From Euryodendron excelsum (taxonomy: Eukaryota > Streptophyta > Magnoliopsida > Ericales > Pentaphylacaceae), in the NCBI GenBank assembly GCA_033060915.1, contig CM065386.1, positions 4,195,001 through 4,259,000 of the forward strand: DNA of 64,000 bases, written 5' to 3'. A program made the position numbers and the translations under genes. The notes under the pieces are model-generated. The model saw nothing but the letters and a program-made list of their open reading frames with translations, did not search any database and had not been told where the DNA came from. Shown one piece after another: positions 10,997-23,340 of this stretch; position 1 is the stretch's first letter, and each line of letters begins with the position of its first letter.

Positions 10997-12560
10997 ATCT
11001 CCCATTTTTTTGATGATGATAACCTTTGATTGATTTACCTCATAAAATCACTTCAAGTAAAATAAATATTTTCATATATATATATATATATATGTCATGT
11101 TCAAGAGAGTAGTAGAAAAATAAAGACAAATATAATCCAAACTCCCCCTCAACCAATGCATGTTCTCTTTAAACTCATATATTATGGAATTCAATATCAA
11201 TCAATATATTTCTCCTCCTTTATTATCAGCAAAAAATAATCATATATAACACTGATAAAATTTTATAGAATATGAACACATAAATATTTTCCTTTTGAAG
11301 TCCTCAATAATAATATATGTTTAGATATGAGAGATGTATTCGATTCAAAACCAAGCATGCTTTATAAATCTCAGCATTTTATATTTCTTCACCTTTCAAT
11401 ATCAAGAAAGCATGGAAAAAAACATGTAATCAATTATATATCACAAATCAAGTATAAGTAAATTCATAGGTATAACTTCCAAAATATTTCAAAGTACGAC
11501 ACAATTTTTTTTTAAATAATAAAAAATAAATATTCACATGTATATATATATATTAATTTTTTTTTCTCTATTATGTAATATCAATAGAGTAACATACCTC
11601 CTCTTTTTCTATACCATTAAGCATAGGTTGACAATTTCATTGTCACACTCGTCTTCATTAGAGTTGCTTTCTTCACTATCACTTCAAGATATCACCACAT
11701 TTTTTTTTACCTTCTTGAGCATTGGACATTCAGGTTTCATGTAGCCGGATTTCTTGCATACATAACACACAATAACATCGTTCTTTGAGGACACATTTTC
11801 ACTTTGCCTTTTGATGTGGATAGCATAGATGAAGATTACTTGGAAACTCGGAGGCACCGCTATGTTCGCGCGGCGCTCGGACCGATGGTCGGTAAACTTC
11901 AATCAGTCATAACTTTTGATCTGTAACTCTGTTTTCTTATTATAATATGTTTTCAAAAAACTAACGACGAGCCGGAGAAAGGAAAAAAATAGTAAAATGA
12001 TTTTTTGACCTAGGAAAATGTGAAAAAAATGCTTCTAAATACGATTTTGGGCCTATTTAATGTTTTGGGCTTATTTTTTTTGGGTTTTTTGTCAGTTTTT
12101 CTTATAACCCGGTTTGTCCTAGGCCCTAGGGTTTGGTGCCGCTATTTATACTATTGTTTAAAGTATTTTTCACAGCTTTTTTATATTAATAAAGTTTGTG
12201 TGCGTTTTGCACCTCTTCCAATCGTTCGGTATTTTCTATGAATCAACGAGCGTTTGATGCCCTTAAACCTGGTATTTGTGGTGAATCAACAGGTTAGAGG
12301 AAGAATCTTAATCTGGCATTCATGGTGAATCAACGGATTAGGGTTGATTATCTTGCTCTTGTGACCCTGCTGCATCACCTTTTCTTTCTTAGAAACCTTT
12401 TGAATTTCTTCATGATCATGGCAAGCTCCTCATCTTCATTGCTAATTTCTCCATCATTATAAATATCATTATTTTTAATAGATGACTTCAAAGTAAGATC
12501 TTTCTTTCTTTTCTTCTCATCTTCATCACCATTCATGTTAAGTTTATGAGTCATAAGAAG
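10997..12560 (-). pseudogene. Copia gag remnants with an inserted repeat
   Basis: On the minus strand about 11684-11830 encodes a decayed zinc knuckle, CYVCKKSGYMKPEC, where the conserved histidine is Tyr. About 12370-12430 encodes a Glu/Lys-rich stretch (ELAMIMKKFKRFLRKK) typical of the gag region just before the knuckle. Between them about 11835-12365 is foreign: it holds GC-richer text, a plus-strand AATAAA-like site near 12190 and an internal repeat of 'GGTGAATCAAC'. No pol is present between the gag and the polypurine tract at 10997, so the copy has lost most of its interior. Confidence 0.5.
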
Positions 12561-12913
12561 AATAGTGAAACTACCATTTTATGAAATATATACATTTTTT
12601 TTAAGAATATATATTTTTGACAATTTAATGTGTTCATTAAATATGTATTTCTTAAATAAAAAATTATGTGTGACTGTCCCATGCTTGATGGTCATAGCCA
12701 TAGTGATTCTAGTCCAAATTACAGCAGTCATAAAAAAATTATGGGGTCTATTTCATAATTCTTACCAATTCTAGAAGACTTTTAAAAAGTAACTTTTTTT
12801 TTTTTGTGGATCTGGGCATTTCATGTAGAGGCATTTTTCATTCCTTTTTACTTTTCGTTTAGCTATGTAACAAGGGAAGGAAAGCATAGCCTCTTGAGAG
12901 AACAACTAGGTAC
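12561..12913. other. Short spacer, nothing recognised
   Basis: AT-rich DNA between the copia gag remnant and the next LTR. I see no gene, RNA or repeat that I can name. Confidence 0.5.
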
Positions 12914-14100
12914 TGTTGGAAAATTTATGGCTTTACCACAACATTGAGACTAATAAAAAGTGGGACCCACACATCCTTTGAAGTGGGTCCAAGGTGCTAT
13001 GAATTCTCCTCCATGAGGAGATAAATATCAAATATTTATTTGCTGAAATCCATGGTAGTTTGAATGAGATAATGACTCTCAAATTGACCAACATCACCAT
13101 GGTTTGCTTGGGTAGAAGTGGATTGTCTGGCATTGGTTTCTTATGAAACAAATAATGGGCATATAAAGTCTTCCATTCAAGTTGGGTTTGAGCCCCAAAG
13201 GGTACCCCAATTTTGTGGATGGGAGAGGACTTACCCAACCCATGGGTCAATCCAAAACTCACACCCGCCTGCATCGAACCATGCTCGTGTGCTTATGCAA
13301 TTAATCAAATTGAACTATACCGTAATTCAGTTCTTTTTGCGCCAAAGTTTAAACTTTTTTAATTTTGAATAAAAGTGTTCGTTGGCATTAGAGTCGCATT
13401 TGGTTGCTACCTTTCTGCAAATAGGCGTGTCATCTCCTATATATTATGGAGTTTAATCTCCAGTTAAGAGGGATCCGAAAAACTGTCCAAAACAGAAATG
13501 TTACCGATTTCCAGATTTGCCAGAGTGCTATCCAGACGCTGACACCAACGTTCTGCCGGAGGTTTCCAATCGCTGAGAGATCAATGACTTTCTTTCCAAG
13601 TGGTGCGTTTTACCTACCGATTTTGTTATTGTTTTGGTCTGGTTATGCAGTGAATTGTAGTAAAAATTTTGCAGCCATCTTTTCTTCTCGATCCGTTCTA
13701 GATTGAAACATTGTCAATTTTTGTATTGAATTTCCAGAAAGACTGCCAAAATTCAAAGTTGGATTTGATAGAAATTTTGTATTCTTCCACTCACATATGG
13801 CATCCTCAGTGCGTATTTTTTTGGGATTTCATTGCATTAGGAGAGAGTTCAAACATAGTTTGGTTCATGAGTACGAAGAGTGCAATGCTTCTTCTTCATA
13901 GCTGTTGATCTTTGTATCTTGCGAAACAAACACCCATTCATCCCGTTAGCACAATTGTGAGGGGTGAATTTGTCTTAAAGACAAAGTGTCACACACTTGC
14001 CTTGATCAAAATATTTTATCTTGCATTTGCCGCATTCTCAGTTAGCACACATCTACTGTAAGTTTTATTCCTTCTGCTTCTTTTATTAGCACTTACATTG
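12914..14100 (+). repeat. E-B 5' LTR (right end approximate)
   Basis: Similarity to the 3' LTR at 30849 runs from 12914 to about 13880. Beyond that, 13960-14030 still resembles the E-C LTR (GGGGTGAATTTGTCTT..AAAG...GTGTCACACACT), so the LTR extends at least to about 14050. The exact end and the primer binding site could not be fixed. Confidence 0.55.
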
Positions 14101-15689
14101 GCTTTCATATGTTATGAGGAATATTGTATATTGTTGCATATTGATAGTATTTGTTCACATACAGTTTTTTATAATGTCAATTTCCTTTTGTTCACACATG
14201 ATATAGAGTTTTACAATCCTAAGAAAGATTCTAATGTTAATTCTTTTGTTATGTTTGGGTTTTACTGATTTTACAATTATATGTGTTGTTTGCGTTTTGC
14301 AATAATGAAGCCATAAATGAAAACTAGATTCTGTACGAAAAGACTGTTTGGTCTTGCATTCTAAAGCACTAGATTTGTATCTTTCTGCTTTGTAAAATAA
14401 TGATTATCATTTTGCATTGACCAATGCTTTAATTTTGAACCGCTCATATACGATACATGTATAGGTATGTAGCGAGTTAATGTTAGCCTTGACTAAAGAA
14501 GGAATGCATGAATAGTGACTTTGATCCTAATTTCGTGTATTGGGAAATTTGATTTGTTGTGATAGTATCAAGTGCTTTAAATTCTATTTTAAAAATGTAT
14601 AATGAATTTTACATTGTTAAGTTGAAAGCATCTTGTACTTTAAATTCTGTTATGCCACACAAATACGTTGTTCCCTTTACTATATAGCATGTTATGCTCT
14701 ATGATTTACTAATCATACGAATTCCTGTCATTTGTGATTATAGTTCTCGTGAAGATGGTGAATTCTTGTAAATTTGAGTCGTTGGCCAATCGTGTCTCTT
14801 CTCGAACAAGGTGGGGCATGTGGGGTACTACAACTGTCATAGAGGAAGTGTGTCAAAATTGGGTTGGGAGTCTCAAAGACGAAAATCTGCCTATTTGCAT
14901 AATTGAAGTGAAATTTCACATCAATGGCCGAGATGAAGTTCCCCTTAAACCAGTGCAACTTATTTTTCCAAGGACATGTGGTTGGACTGAGTCAATCCAT
15001 TTATGGAAAGGCTCCGATCATCCGTCACACTGCTGGAAAAAGTGTACCTTGTTCGGCTTACTCGAAAAGCGGTGGTTGTCCTCATATCCTATTGGCACAC
15101 ATTAGGGTTCACACGAGGTGGAATCTCTTGTGCGCCAACTACGCATTCTAAAAATTGTTAGGAAGATGGTTCATGATGTGGTTAACAAATCTTCATCAGA
15201 TTCATATCCATCTTTGTATTTTTAGCTGTCAACTTTGTTATGAGTTAGGATACTGTTGTGTATTGTGGTAGTGTTTGGAATACTTCAGTATCTATGTATC
15301 CAAATATTATATTATGTGTTGTGATGTATTTATAATACGTGGTGGTTTGGTTAGTAGAAATGACTTGTTTTGTATCTATTATTTCATGTCATTTATAGTT
15401 TGATTCAAATCTTTTAGACGTAGTAGTATAAACTATAAATTCTTTTAACTTGAAAGTATTCAAACTAAAGAAGATATGAAGTGTACGACATGTGTATAAC
15501 TTGTCTTAGTGAGATAGCGAAACCAATGTAGTAAGAAGTTTTAGGTGGAAAAGTGTTAGATATGGTGAAACATAAAGCATTAAACCAATCTTTGCCACCT
15601 TATACAATACGGTAAACTAGAGTTGCTAAAAGCTGAAATCCAACTCGCAAGAAGTTGATGATTACTATATTGGAAAGTTTTGGTTAATC
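14101..15689 (+). other. E-B interior, unrecognised
   Basis: This should be gag and the first part of pol, but I find no zinc knuckle, protease or integrase zinc motif. Open stretches near 14734-15150 (up to 123 codons, two overlapping frames) have no family I recognise. They could be decayed gag, a filler insertion or chance. Confidence 0.35.
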
Positions 15690-16942
15690 CAGGAAATGTA
15701 GTGGAAGCTTTGCTTTCCATAACCCATGTTCTCACTAGCTACCCAACGAGACACTTAGCAAAACTCCTCTTGAATTATAAATAGGTTGTGGACCTTATCT
15801 TAACTTCACAATTTGGGTGAGGGTGTTTGACTAAGGTGGTCGGTTCTATTCCTTTATGGTTTAAATAGAAATTGTGAAAATTGAAGTAGTGCATATTAGT
15901 GCCTTATATACTACTTTGAAAGTCCTGATAGTCTTAAAAAAATTTACTAATCTAGAAGAGTGTCATTCTTAAAGAATGAACTTCATTGTGAACTTGCACA
16001 TGAATCTAGTTCCTTTTAAAGAATGTTAGATTTGCCAATATACTAAGACCTAGAGTCTATGGATGAAGGAAACATAAATTATTCTAGAAAGAATAAAAAA
16101 ATAAGAATATCAATGGGTGTTCAATTCAGGTGTCCTAACATGTAGTGTTAGAACACAATGCCTCAGATTTTAAGAGATTTGTTTTCTTGATAGCCTTTTT
16201 AGGGAAGTGTTGTTAAATAATAAAATTGTATCCAATAAGGATAAATTACACTTGAAACCTAATAGACTCTGTGAAAAATTGTTAGGATGTTGGTGGATCT
16301 TCAAGAGGAAGATAATACCTGATGGATCAATTGATTTGAGAGATAACATCCTTGACCAGTGATTCAATTAGGATAACTTTATAGATCAACGAATAGGGTC
16401 TTTAGTCTTGTGTGATGAGGAAAAGGTATGCAATTTCATTGGACGAGTTCTAAAACAATGAGAAGTTTTGACAGTGGGGATACATTAAATGGATTCTTGT
16501 GACATGAATGCACTAATTGTGTTTATCTGATAGACACTAAGTGCATAAATGTCATTAATGTCATTGTTTATCTTTATTTGAATCTTCATCTCACATTACT
16601 ATAACTGTAAATGTGTATCTTTAACCCAGGGTCAAACTACTGGAAGGTTATAGTTAAAGTACTCAATTCTGAGATACATAACAATGTCTTGCACTGTATC
16701 ATAGCATATCTAGATGTACTTGAGAGGGTACATGATGTTGACTTGATATCTGACGTTAAAGATGCCGAATCTAGGGATGGGTATGTCTTTGCCCTTGGAA
16801 GTGCAATGGAAAACTCTTGAAAATTCTCCAAACAAACGTGTATAGCTAGATCCGCAATGGAATCGAAAGCTATTGCTAGCAAGTGAAGAAACTGTAAGTG
16901 GCGTCTTAGAGGATATTCCATGTGGCCATAGCATGTGATAGC
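15690..16942 (+). pseudogene. E-B pol remnant: integrase end, RT, start of RNase H
   Basis: Frames with many stops align by eye to the E-C polyprotein: 'VEALLSITHVL' to 'GEALLSANYVL' (15700), 'IFKRKIIPDGSID' to 'IFKRKMKADGSID' (16290), and 'NPGSNYWKVIVKVL' to '[14 protein letters not shown]' (16625). Spacing between these landmarks matches E-C, so this part suffered point decay more than deletion. It ends at the E2 insertion point within the RNase H domain. Confidence 0.6.
16938..16942 (+). other. E2 target site duplication, left copy (ATAGC)
   Basis: ATAGC here and at 30034-30038 bracket E2 exactly. Joining across one copy restores the copia RNase H reading 'AI.C.YC...SAIARA', which confirms both boundaries. 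Confidence 0.85.
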
Positions 16943-18496
16943 TGATTCCACTCTAAAAGTGTAATCTTTGTCCCTTAATTAAGTGTTTGTTAGCCTCTAT
17001 ATGGGTATTAGAATAGGTTTTTAGCAATAAATTGACTTATAATAGTTTTTCATGTGTATTGTAGGTTTTTGGTGATAAAATGGTGAAAAAGGACCTAAAG
17101 AGAATAAGTCCGTCCGGACGGACCGTTCGGACGGTGCATTCGGACGGATAAATGACCGTTCGGACACCTTTACCGTTTGAACGCTCCGTTCGAACGGGCA
17201 AATTACCGTTCGGACGCTACGACGGAGATCGGAGTTCCAGAGTCGATATTTCCCGTTCAAAGTTGTTCCAGAGTCCATTTTTCCAATTCTAAGCTATCAC
17301 AGAGTTGTCTTTTTCCATTCAAAGAAATACAGAGTTGAGATTCTACGTCTGAAGACCGTCCGAACTGTGAAATAACTGTCCGAACGGTTATGCCACCGTC
17401 CGGACGGTGCGTCCGGACACAATTCAAACGGACTTAGGATGCACTTCGGACGGTGAGCGCAGATTTGCCCTACAACCCAGCAGTCGAAGGAAAAGGGATG
17501 TTATGTTTTTTTAGGGTTTTCAGCTGCGGGTAGAGAGGGAGAAGAGGAAAAAATCATGTATTTTGCTTAGATTTACTTTACTTTGTTGTATTTAGGACTT
17601 TGGGAAGGGTTTAGATAGTTTTCTAGTATTGATTTAGTGTAATCTTTCACATTTTTTATAGTTCAATATGTATTCACTTTTTTATTTAAAGTCAAGATGT
17701 TGTCTCTACACTTTGGAAAGCTCTCAACCAAGGAATCGTCAAGCTAAACTCATTGTTTGGGAACAAATGTGAAGATCTACCAAGGAAGGCATAGAAAATG
17801 AAAGGAGAGTCCTTGAATCTTGTTGAATATCTATTTTGCATATTTTTCTCTAATTATATTTGAATTAATTGTTGTAGAAATCTTAGATCTATAATCATAG
17901 TTAATAACATGTGATTTATTTCTAAAGAACCCATAAATGGTGATAAAACTTAATTCCAAAATAATTAGAGATCCATAAAATTTCAAAGCTAAACTTTCCG
18001 AATCAAGGGCCTTTGGACGGTTCTTGATTTGAGTTAACTCAAACTCCCCCTTTCAAATTCCGTGCTAGAATTGGTAGATTGGAACATTTGAGCCCAAACC
18101 CCCTTTTTAATCAAGTTAAATCCTTGCTTGTGCTCATTTGGAATTTCGGTTAAATCAAGAGTTAATTTAGTCATAATTGTGGTTGTTGTAGTTGAATTTT
18201 CATACTTGTCAAATTACTTTAGCTAGAATCAAGTTGTAGGTTTCAATTCCATTTTAATTGTTTGCTTAGTTGCTAGTAAACCAAACCCTCAAACACCAAA
18301 AGCTTTTCGGTTAATTTTAGTTAACATAGCCATTGATTCCACTCTTGGTTTGCGACTTCAATTTGCATCGTTTTCTAAACTTTACTCGTTTCTATTGCTA
18401 GATTGGCACAAGTCTCATGGGAGAACACGATAGTAGGAATACCCCCACTTAAACTACAAGCATCTCCATCGCGGTGAGTGTGGAAAGGTCGAGTCA
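16943..18496 (+). repeat. E2 5' LTR
   Basis: Starts TGATTCCACTC and ends GGTCGAGTCA. It holds a dense cluster of CCGTTCGGACGG-type motifs at about 17108-17460, with a perfect palindrome ACCGTCCGGACGGT at 17395-17408. It aligns along its length with 28484-30033, apart from a roughly 20-bp segment near 28677 present only in the 3' LTR and a segment near 18400 (GATTGGCACAAGTC region) present only here. Confidence 0.9.
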
Positions 18497-18501
18497 AGTT
18501 T

Positions 18502-18520
18502 TGGCGCCGTTGCCGGGGAC
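18502..18520 (+). promoter_or_regulatory. E2 primer binding site (tRNA-Asp type)
   Basis: TGGCGCCGTTGCCGGGGAC lies 5 bp after the LTR. This is the classic Athila primer site, complementary to the 3' end of tRNA-Asp, where minus-strand DNA synthesis starts. Confidence 0.88.
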
Positions 18521-18912
18521 TTGAAGGAATGAGCAAAGTGCGAAAGCAAAAAAAAAAAAAAATTGCAAATCATAAAAACAAGGTGGGAATTGATCACCCA
18601 CCTACGAGGGATGCATCTACGGCTTCGGACCTAGGTAATTTCTTCAAACTCAATGTGGATACCATGTTAGGATTTTTATTTATTTCTTTTCAATAGTTTC
18701 TTTTGTTTGATTAACTAGTAGCATTGCATGTTGTTAGGAACATTAGAGGAGTTAGGATAATGTGCGCTTTATTTGCTAATCGGTGGTAATTGAGCACGTG
18801 GAGTGGGAGATTAGAGTTGAAAAGCCGTTGTCCGGTAAAGAGAAAAAGTCGTTGTCCGGCATATATATATTGTTGTGTATGATGTGTTGACTAGGATTGA
18901 AGCATACTATTT
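18521..18912 (+). other. E2 untranslated leader
   Basis: About 390 bp between primer site and gag with an A run near 18549-18562 and no conserved ORF. It is the usual place for dimerisation and packaging signals, but I see no specific structure to name. Confidence 0.5.
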
Positions 18913-20467
18913 GTGCATTTCATTTGCATGTCCCATTGGGCACGAATTGACAATAGGCGCCTTTTACGAGTTGACCCACCATCACCGGCTAGCACACCTT
19001 CTCCCGGAATTTCATTAGTAGTTGACCTAGGTGCAACTCCTATGGATGACCTAAATAATGAAGGTAGGCTACCAAATGTTGCTCCACCCAATCCAAATGT
19101 TTTGCCAAACCCGCCGACGGATGGATTGCCACAACACCCTCCTTTACATCTGACCCATGGTTTAGGGGGTGAGAACATGAAAAACGCGAGCAACCATGGG
19201 GAGATGGGGGCTCCCCAATTCCGAATGAGGGATTTCTTGAACCCACCGCGGCAAGCACCGAGTTCTTGCCTTGTTATTCTGCCCCACTATGCTGCTTTGA
19301 ACATAAGGCCGGGCATGATGCAATTGCTTCCTCAATTCCACGGAGTTGATTCGGAAAGGCCTTACGCCTTCATCAAGGAATTTGAGGATGCATGCTCCTT
19401 AGTGATGGACAACTTGTGTCCACGAGAAATTTTTTTTCTTAAAATCTTTCCATTTTGTTTAAAGGATACTTCCAAGACGTGGTTCAATTCTTTGAGACCA
19501 CTTTCTATCCACTCTTGGCAAACTCTTCAAGGAGAGTTTTTGAATTTTTTTTTTCCGAAAAATAGGACGGAGGCGCTTAGACACCAAATCTCACAATTTT
19601 CTCCAATATTGGGAGAATCATTTTTCCAGTGTTAGGAGCGGTTTAAAGAGCTTTTAGTTTCTTGCCCACACCATGGCTTTGCTGAATGGCACATCATCAG
19701 CATTTTTTACTCTTCTTTAACGCCCCAACTCGAGCAATTCATTGAGACTATGTGCCCGGGAACATTTATGGATAAGCAACCTCACGAAGCTTATTCATAC
19801 TTTGATTACCTCGCCAATTTGGCTTGTGATTGGGCAACCATTGGGACCCAAAATCCTGAGGGTAGACCAAACACCCAAGGGGCGAAATATCAATTGAAAG
19901 AGGTTGATGATATGAATGCTAGGCTTGCCACCATGGCGAGAAAATTAGAGGCTCTAGAGTTTAAGAACGTAAGTTCGGTGGGGAGTGAAGAGCCTAAGGG
20001 AATATGTTGTGCGGTTTGTGAGACCAAAAAGCATGACACCACATCATGCCCGGTTATCCTGGGGATTAAGGAAGCCTTGCATGGCCAAGCCAATGCTATT
20101 AGGCAATATAATCAAGATGGGGGAAACCCCTACTCCAATACTTATATCCCGGGATGGAGGGATCATCTTAACTTTGGATGGCGCAACGAGGGGACTTCAA
20201 ATCCCCAAGCTTATCAAGGAGGGTATAACAACCCTCAATCTTATCAAGTACCTCTTCCACCATCACACCCACAACATTACCAACCTCCACCGGTCACATC
20301 ATTTTCAACCCAACCAAAACCATTCCAACCTCATCCTCAAGCTCAACCCAACTCATACCACCCTCCACATCGAAAGCCGTTGGAGGATACCCTCCAACAA
20401 TTCATCCAAATCCAAAGGGGGGGTAAATTCACGGGTTGACAAAACTTTAGATGACATCAAGAGTTAA
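18913..20467 (+). pseudogene. E2 gag (nucleocapsid polyprotein), broken
   Basis: Residues about 110-210 hold the Retrotrans_gag domain (LPHYAALN..., FHGVDSERPYAFIKEFEDAC, SKTWFNSL). A zinc knuckle CAVCETKKHDTTSC (CX2CX4HX4C) lies near 20011-20052 and is intact. The C-terminal part is Pro/Gln/Tyr-rich. Damage: TAG at 19633-19635, where E3 has Trp (FFQCWERF), a frameshift in a G run near 20417, and TAA at 20465-20467. The true start is uncertain; the ATG at 18913 or the one at 18928 are candidates. Confidence 0.82.
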
Positions 20468-21670
20468 TTGACTCTTCTTACACAAGCTTTGACCCTTACT
20501 AAGAAGGGTAAGCTGCCTGCACAACCTCAACCTAATCCTTTTAGGCAAGTGCATTCCACCGAAACCTCGTCCCAACCATCATCTAGCCACGAGAATGTTC
20601 TGGCCATTACCACTTTGAGGAGTGGTAAAGCTATTGACAAGACCATCCTTCCTAGGGACCCTAAGGGTGGGGTAAAAGTGTCTAAGGTAGATGAAGGGTC
20701 GGGTGTTAATGAGGAAGAGCCTAGAAGAGAAAAAGAGGGTGAGAGAGTGCCAAGTGAGAAGGAGGAGGGGGGTGAGAAAGAAAAAAATGAAAGAAAAAAG
20801 AAAGAGGAAGGGAATTGTGAGAAGAAAGAGCCGAGTGGGTCCATGCCCAATGGGGAGGAAGTTTTGAGAGAGGAACGTGAGATCTTGGCTCACGCTCCAT
20901 TTCCTCACCAGTTAGTTAAACCCAAGAATCAATTAAGTTCGGAGATTTATGAAACTTTCAAGCAAGTCAATATAAATCTACCACTCCTTGAAGCCATTAA
21001 ACAAGTGCCCTCTTATGCTAAATTCCTTAAGGATTTATGTACTGTTAAGAGGAGATTAAATGTCAGGGAGAACGCCTTTCTAGCTAAGGATGTCCATTCC
21101 CTTGTCCAAGTCAAAACCCCACCAAAGTACAAAGATCCTGGTTGTCCTACCGTGACTTGTGTCATAGGAGACCATAGGATAGAGGGGTGCCTTCTAGATT
21201 TGGGGTCGAGTGTGAATCTATTGTCGTACTTAGTGTACTAGCAATTGGGATTAGGTGAGTTGAAACCTACGAGGATCACACTCCAGTTAGCGGACCGATC
21301 GATCAAAGCCCCTAGGGGAATAGTTGAGGATGTCCTAGTGAAAGTTGATAAGTTTTATTACCCGGCCAATTTTGTGGTCTTAGACACCCACTCGGTTGAA
21401 CATCCCCATGCCCGGAATCACATTCCTATCATTTTCGGCCAACCCTTTCTAGCCACATGTGATGCCATTATCCATGTGCGAGGGGGTCTCTTGAAGTTGT
21501 CCTTTGGAAACATGCCCGTTGAACTTAACATGTTTAACATGGGAAAACAACCAGGGGATTTAAAGGATGTCCGGGAGGTGAATCTTATTGACTCGATAGT
21601 GCAAGAGCACTTCGAGAGGCAAATGGTAGAAGACCCTTTGGAGAGAATGTTGACATTTAGTGGGGTCTAG
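20468..21670 (+). pseudogene. E2 gag-pol linker and aspartic protease, broken
   Basis: A charged Lys/Glu-rich linker (about 20700-20900) follows the 'ITTLRSGKAIDK' block shared with E3. The retropepsin-like core is LLDLGSSVNLL near 21190, then LQLADRSIK, IIFGQPFLAT and a hydrophobic end. The usual DT/SG is DLG here, as is common in Athila. An in-frame TAG lies at 21239-21241, where E3 has Lys. The reading frame is lost after 21670. Confidence 0.78.
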
Positions 21671-23340
21671 ATTGCTTGGGAGATAAGGAAGAGGGGGATG
21701 CCTTTAATGAGGGTAGTGGTCTAGAGGTGTGTCCTATCATGGCGGTGGGTCAATGGACCCCCACTTTTGAACCTTTGATTCCTAACCCTACTAAGCCCCA
21801 ACCATTCGAACTAGAGGCTCCTACGCTCGATAGGAAGCCTTGCCTTCTACCCTTAAATATGTATTTTTGGATAAATATGAATCTTATCCCGTAGTGATAT
21901 CTTTATCACTCACGGAGGCTCAAGAAAGGAGCTTATCGGAGGTGCTCAAAAAGCACCGAAAAGCCATAGGTTGGACAATTGCCGATTTACAAGGCATTAG
22001 CCCTCTTGTATGCACTCATCGCATATATTTTGAGGAAGGGTTTAAGCAGGTGTGCCAAATGCAACGCCGATTGAACTCAACTATGAAGAAAGTTGTGAGG
22101 GGTGAGGTGCAAAAACTTCTTGATGCGGGTATTATATACCCAATTGCCAACTTTAAATGGGTGAGTCCCACCCAAGTTGTCCCCAAAAAGTTCGGGGTGA
22201 CAGTAGTTAAAAATGAGAATAATGAATTGATACCTATCCAAACCGGGTGGCGTATGTGTATTGACTACCATCGCTTGAATGCCGTAACTACCAATGATTA
22301 TTTTCCCCTACCCTTCCTTGACCAAGTCTTGGAGCGGGTAACGGGACGGGCTTACGATTGTTTCCTTGATGGTTATTCCGGATATAATCAATTGGAAATC
22401 ACCATGGAAGACCAAGATAAAACCACTTTTACATGCCCCTTTGGCACATTTGCTTACAAGCGAATGCCCTTTGGGTTATGCAACGCTCCCGCCACTTTTT
22501 AGAGATGCATGATAAGTATTTTTAGTGATATGGTGGAGCGAATTTTAGAGGTCTTTATGGATGTTTTTTCCGTATATGGGGACAACTTTGCTCAATGTCT
22601 TCAAAACTTAGAGTTGGTACTAAACCGTTGTGAGGAAAGCAATCTTGTGTTGAATTGGGAGAAGTGTCACTTTATGGTGACACATGGTATAGTTCTAGGC
22701 CACATCATCTCCGGGAGGGGCATTGAGGAAGATCCCACCAAGGTCGAGCTTATTCAAAAGCTACCTGCCCCTAGGAACGTGAGAGATATGAGATCTTTTC
22801 TTGGGCATGCCGGTTTTTACCGGCGCTTCATTCAAGCATTTAGTTCCATTTCTAGGCCCTTATGTGCCCTCTTTGCAAAAGATGCTCCATTTGAGTAGAC
22901 TCCGTCTTGTCAGTTAGTTTTTGATAAGTTGAAAAATCATTTGACTACGGCTCCCATAATCCGGCCTCCGGATTGGAGCCTACTATTTGAATTAATGTGT
23001 GATGCTAGCGACTTTGTTGTGGGGGCCATGTTGGGCCAACGAAATGAGAAGAAACCTCATGTGCTCCATTATGCGAGCAAAACTTTAAATGAGGCTCAAA
23101 TAAATTATACCACCACCGAGAAAGAACTGTTGGCTATTGTGTTTGCTCTGGACAAGTTTCGCTCTTATTTAATGGGGTCTCATGTGATTGTTTTCACCGA
23201 CCACGCTGCACTTAAATACCTCTTGTCTAAACAAGACGCAAAGCCTCGATTAATTAGGTGGATTCTCCTTCTTCAAGAGTTTGATCTTGAAATTAGGAAT
23301 AAAAAGGGGGTGGAAAACGTTGTTGCGGATCATTTGTCCC
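21671..23340 (+). pseudogene. E2 reverse transcriptase and RNase H, broken
   Basis: RT begins near 21840 after a frameshift (KHRKAIGWTIADLQGISP, MCIDYHRLNAVT, PFGLCNAPATF). The catalytic box reads FMDVFSVYGD where E3 has FIDDFSVYGD: the second Asp is Val. RNase H follows ([59 protein letters not shown]). Stops at 22500-22502 (Gln to TAG) and 22896-22898 (Trp to TAG). Confidence 0.88.

Noticed and set aside
13118..13706. ORFs of 84-86 codons after the terpene synthase region
   Set aside because: They fall in the E-B 5' LTR, with diverged counterparts in the 3' LTR, and show no protein family features.
20527..20908. 107-109 codon minus-strand ORFs rich in Ser/Phe/Leu
   Set aside because: Antisense of the Lys/Glu-rich E2 gag-pol linker.
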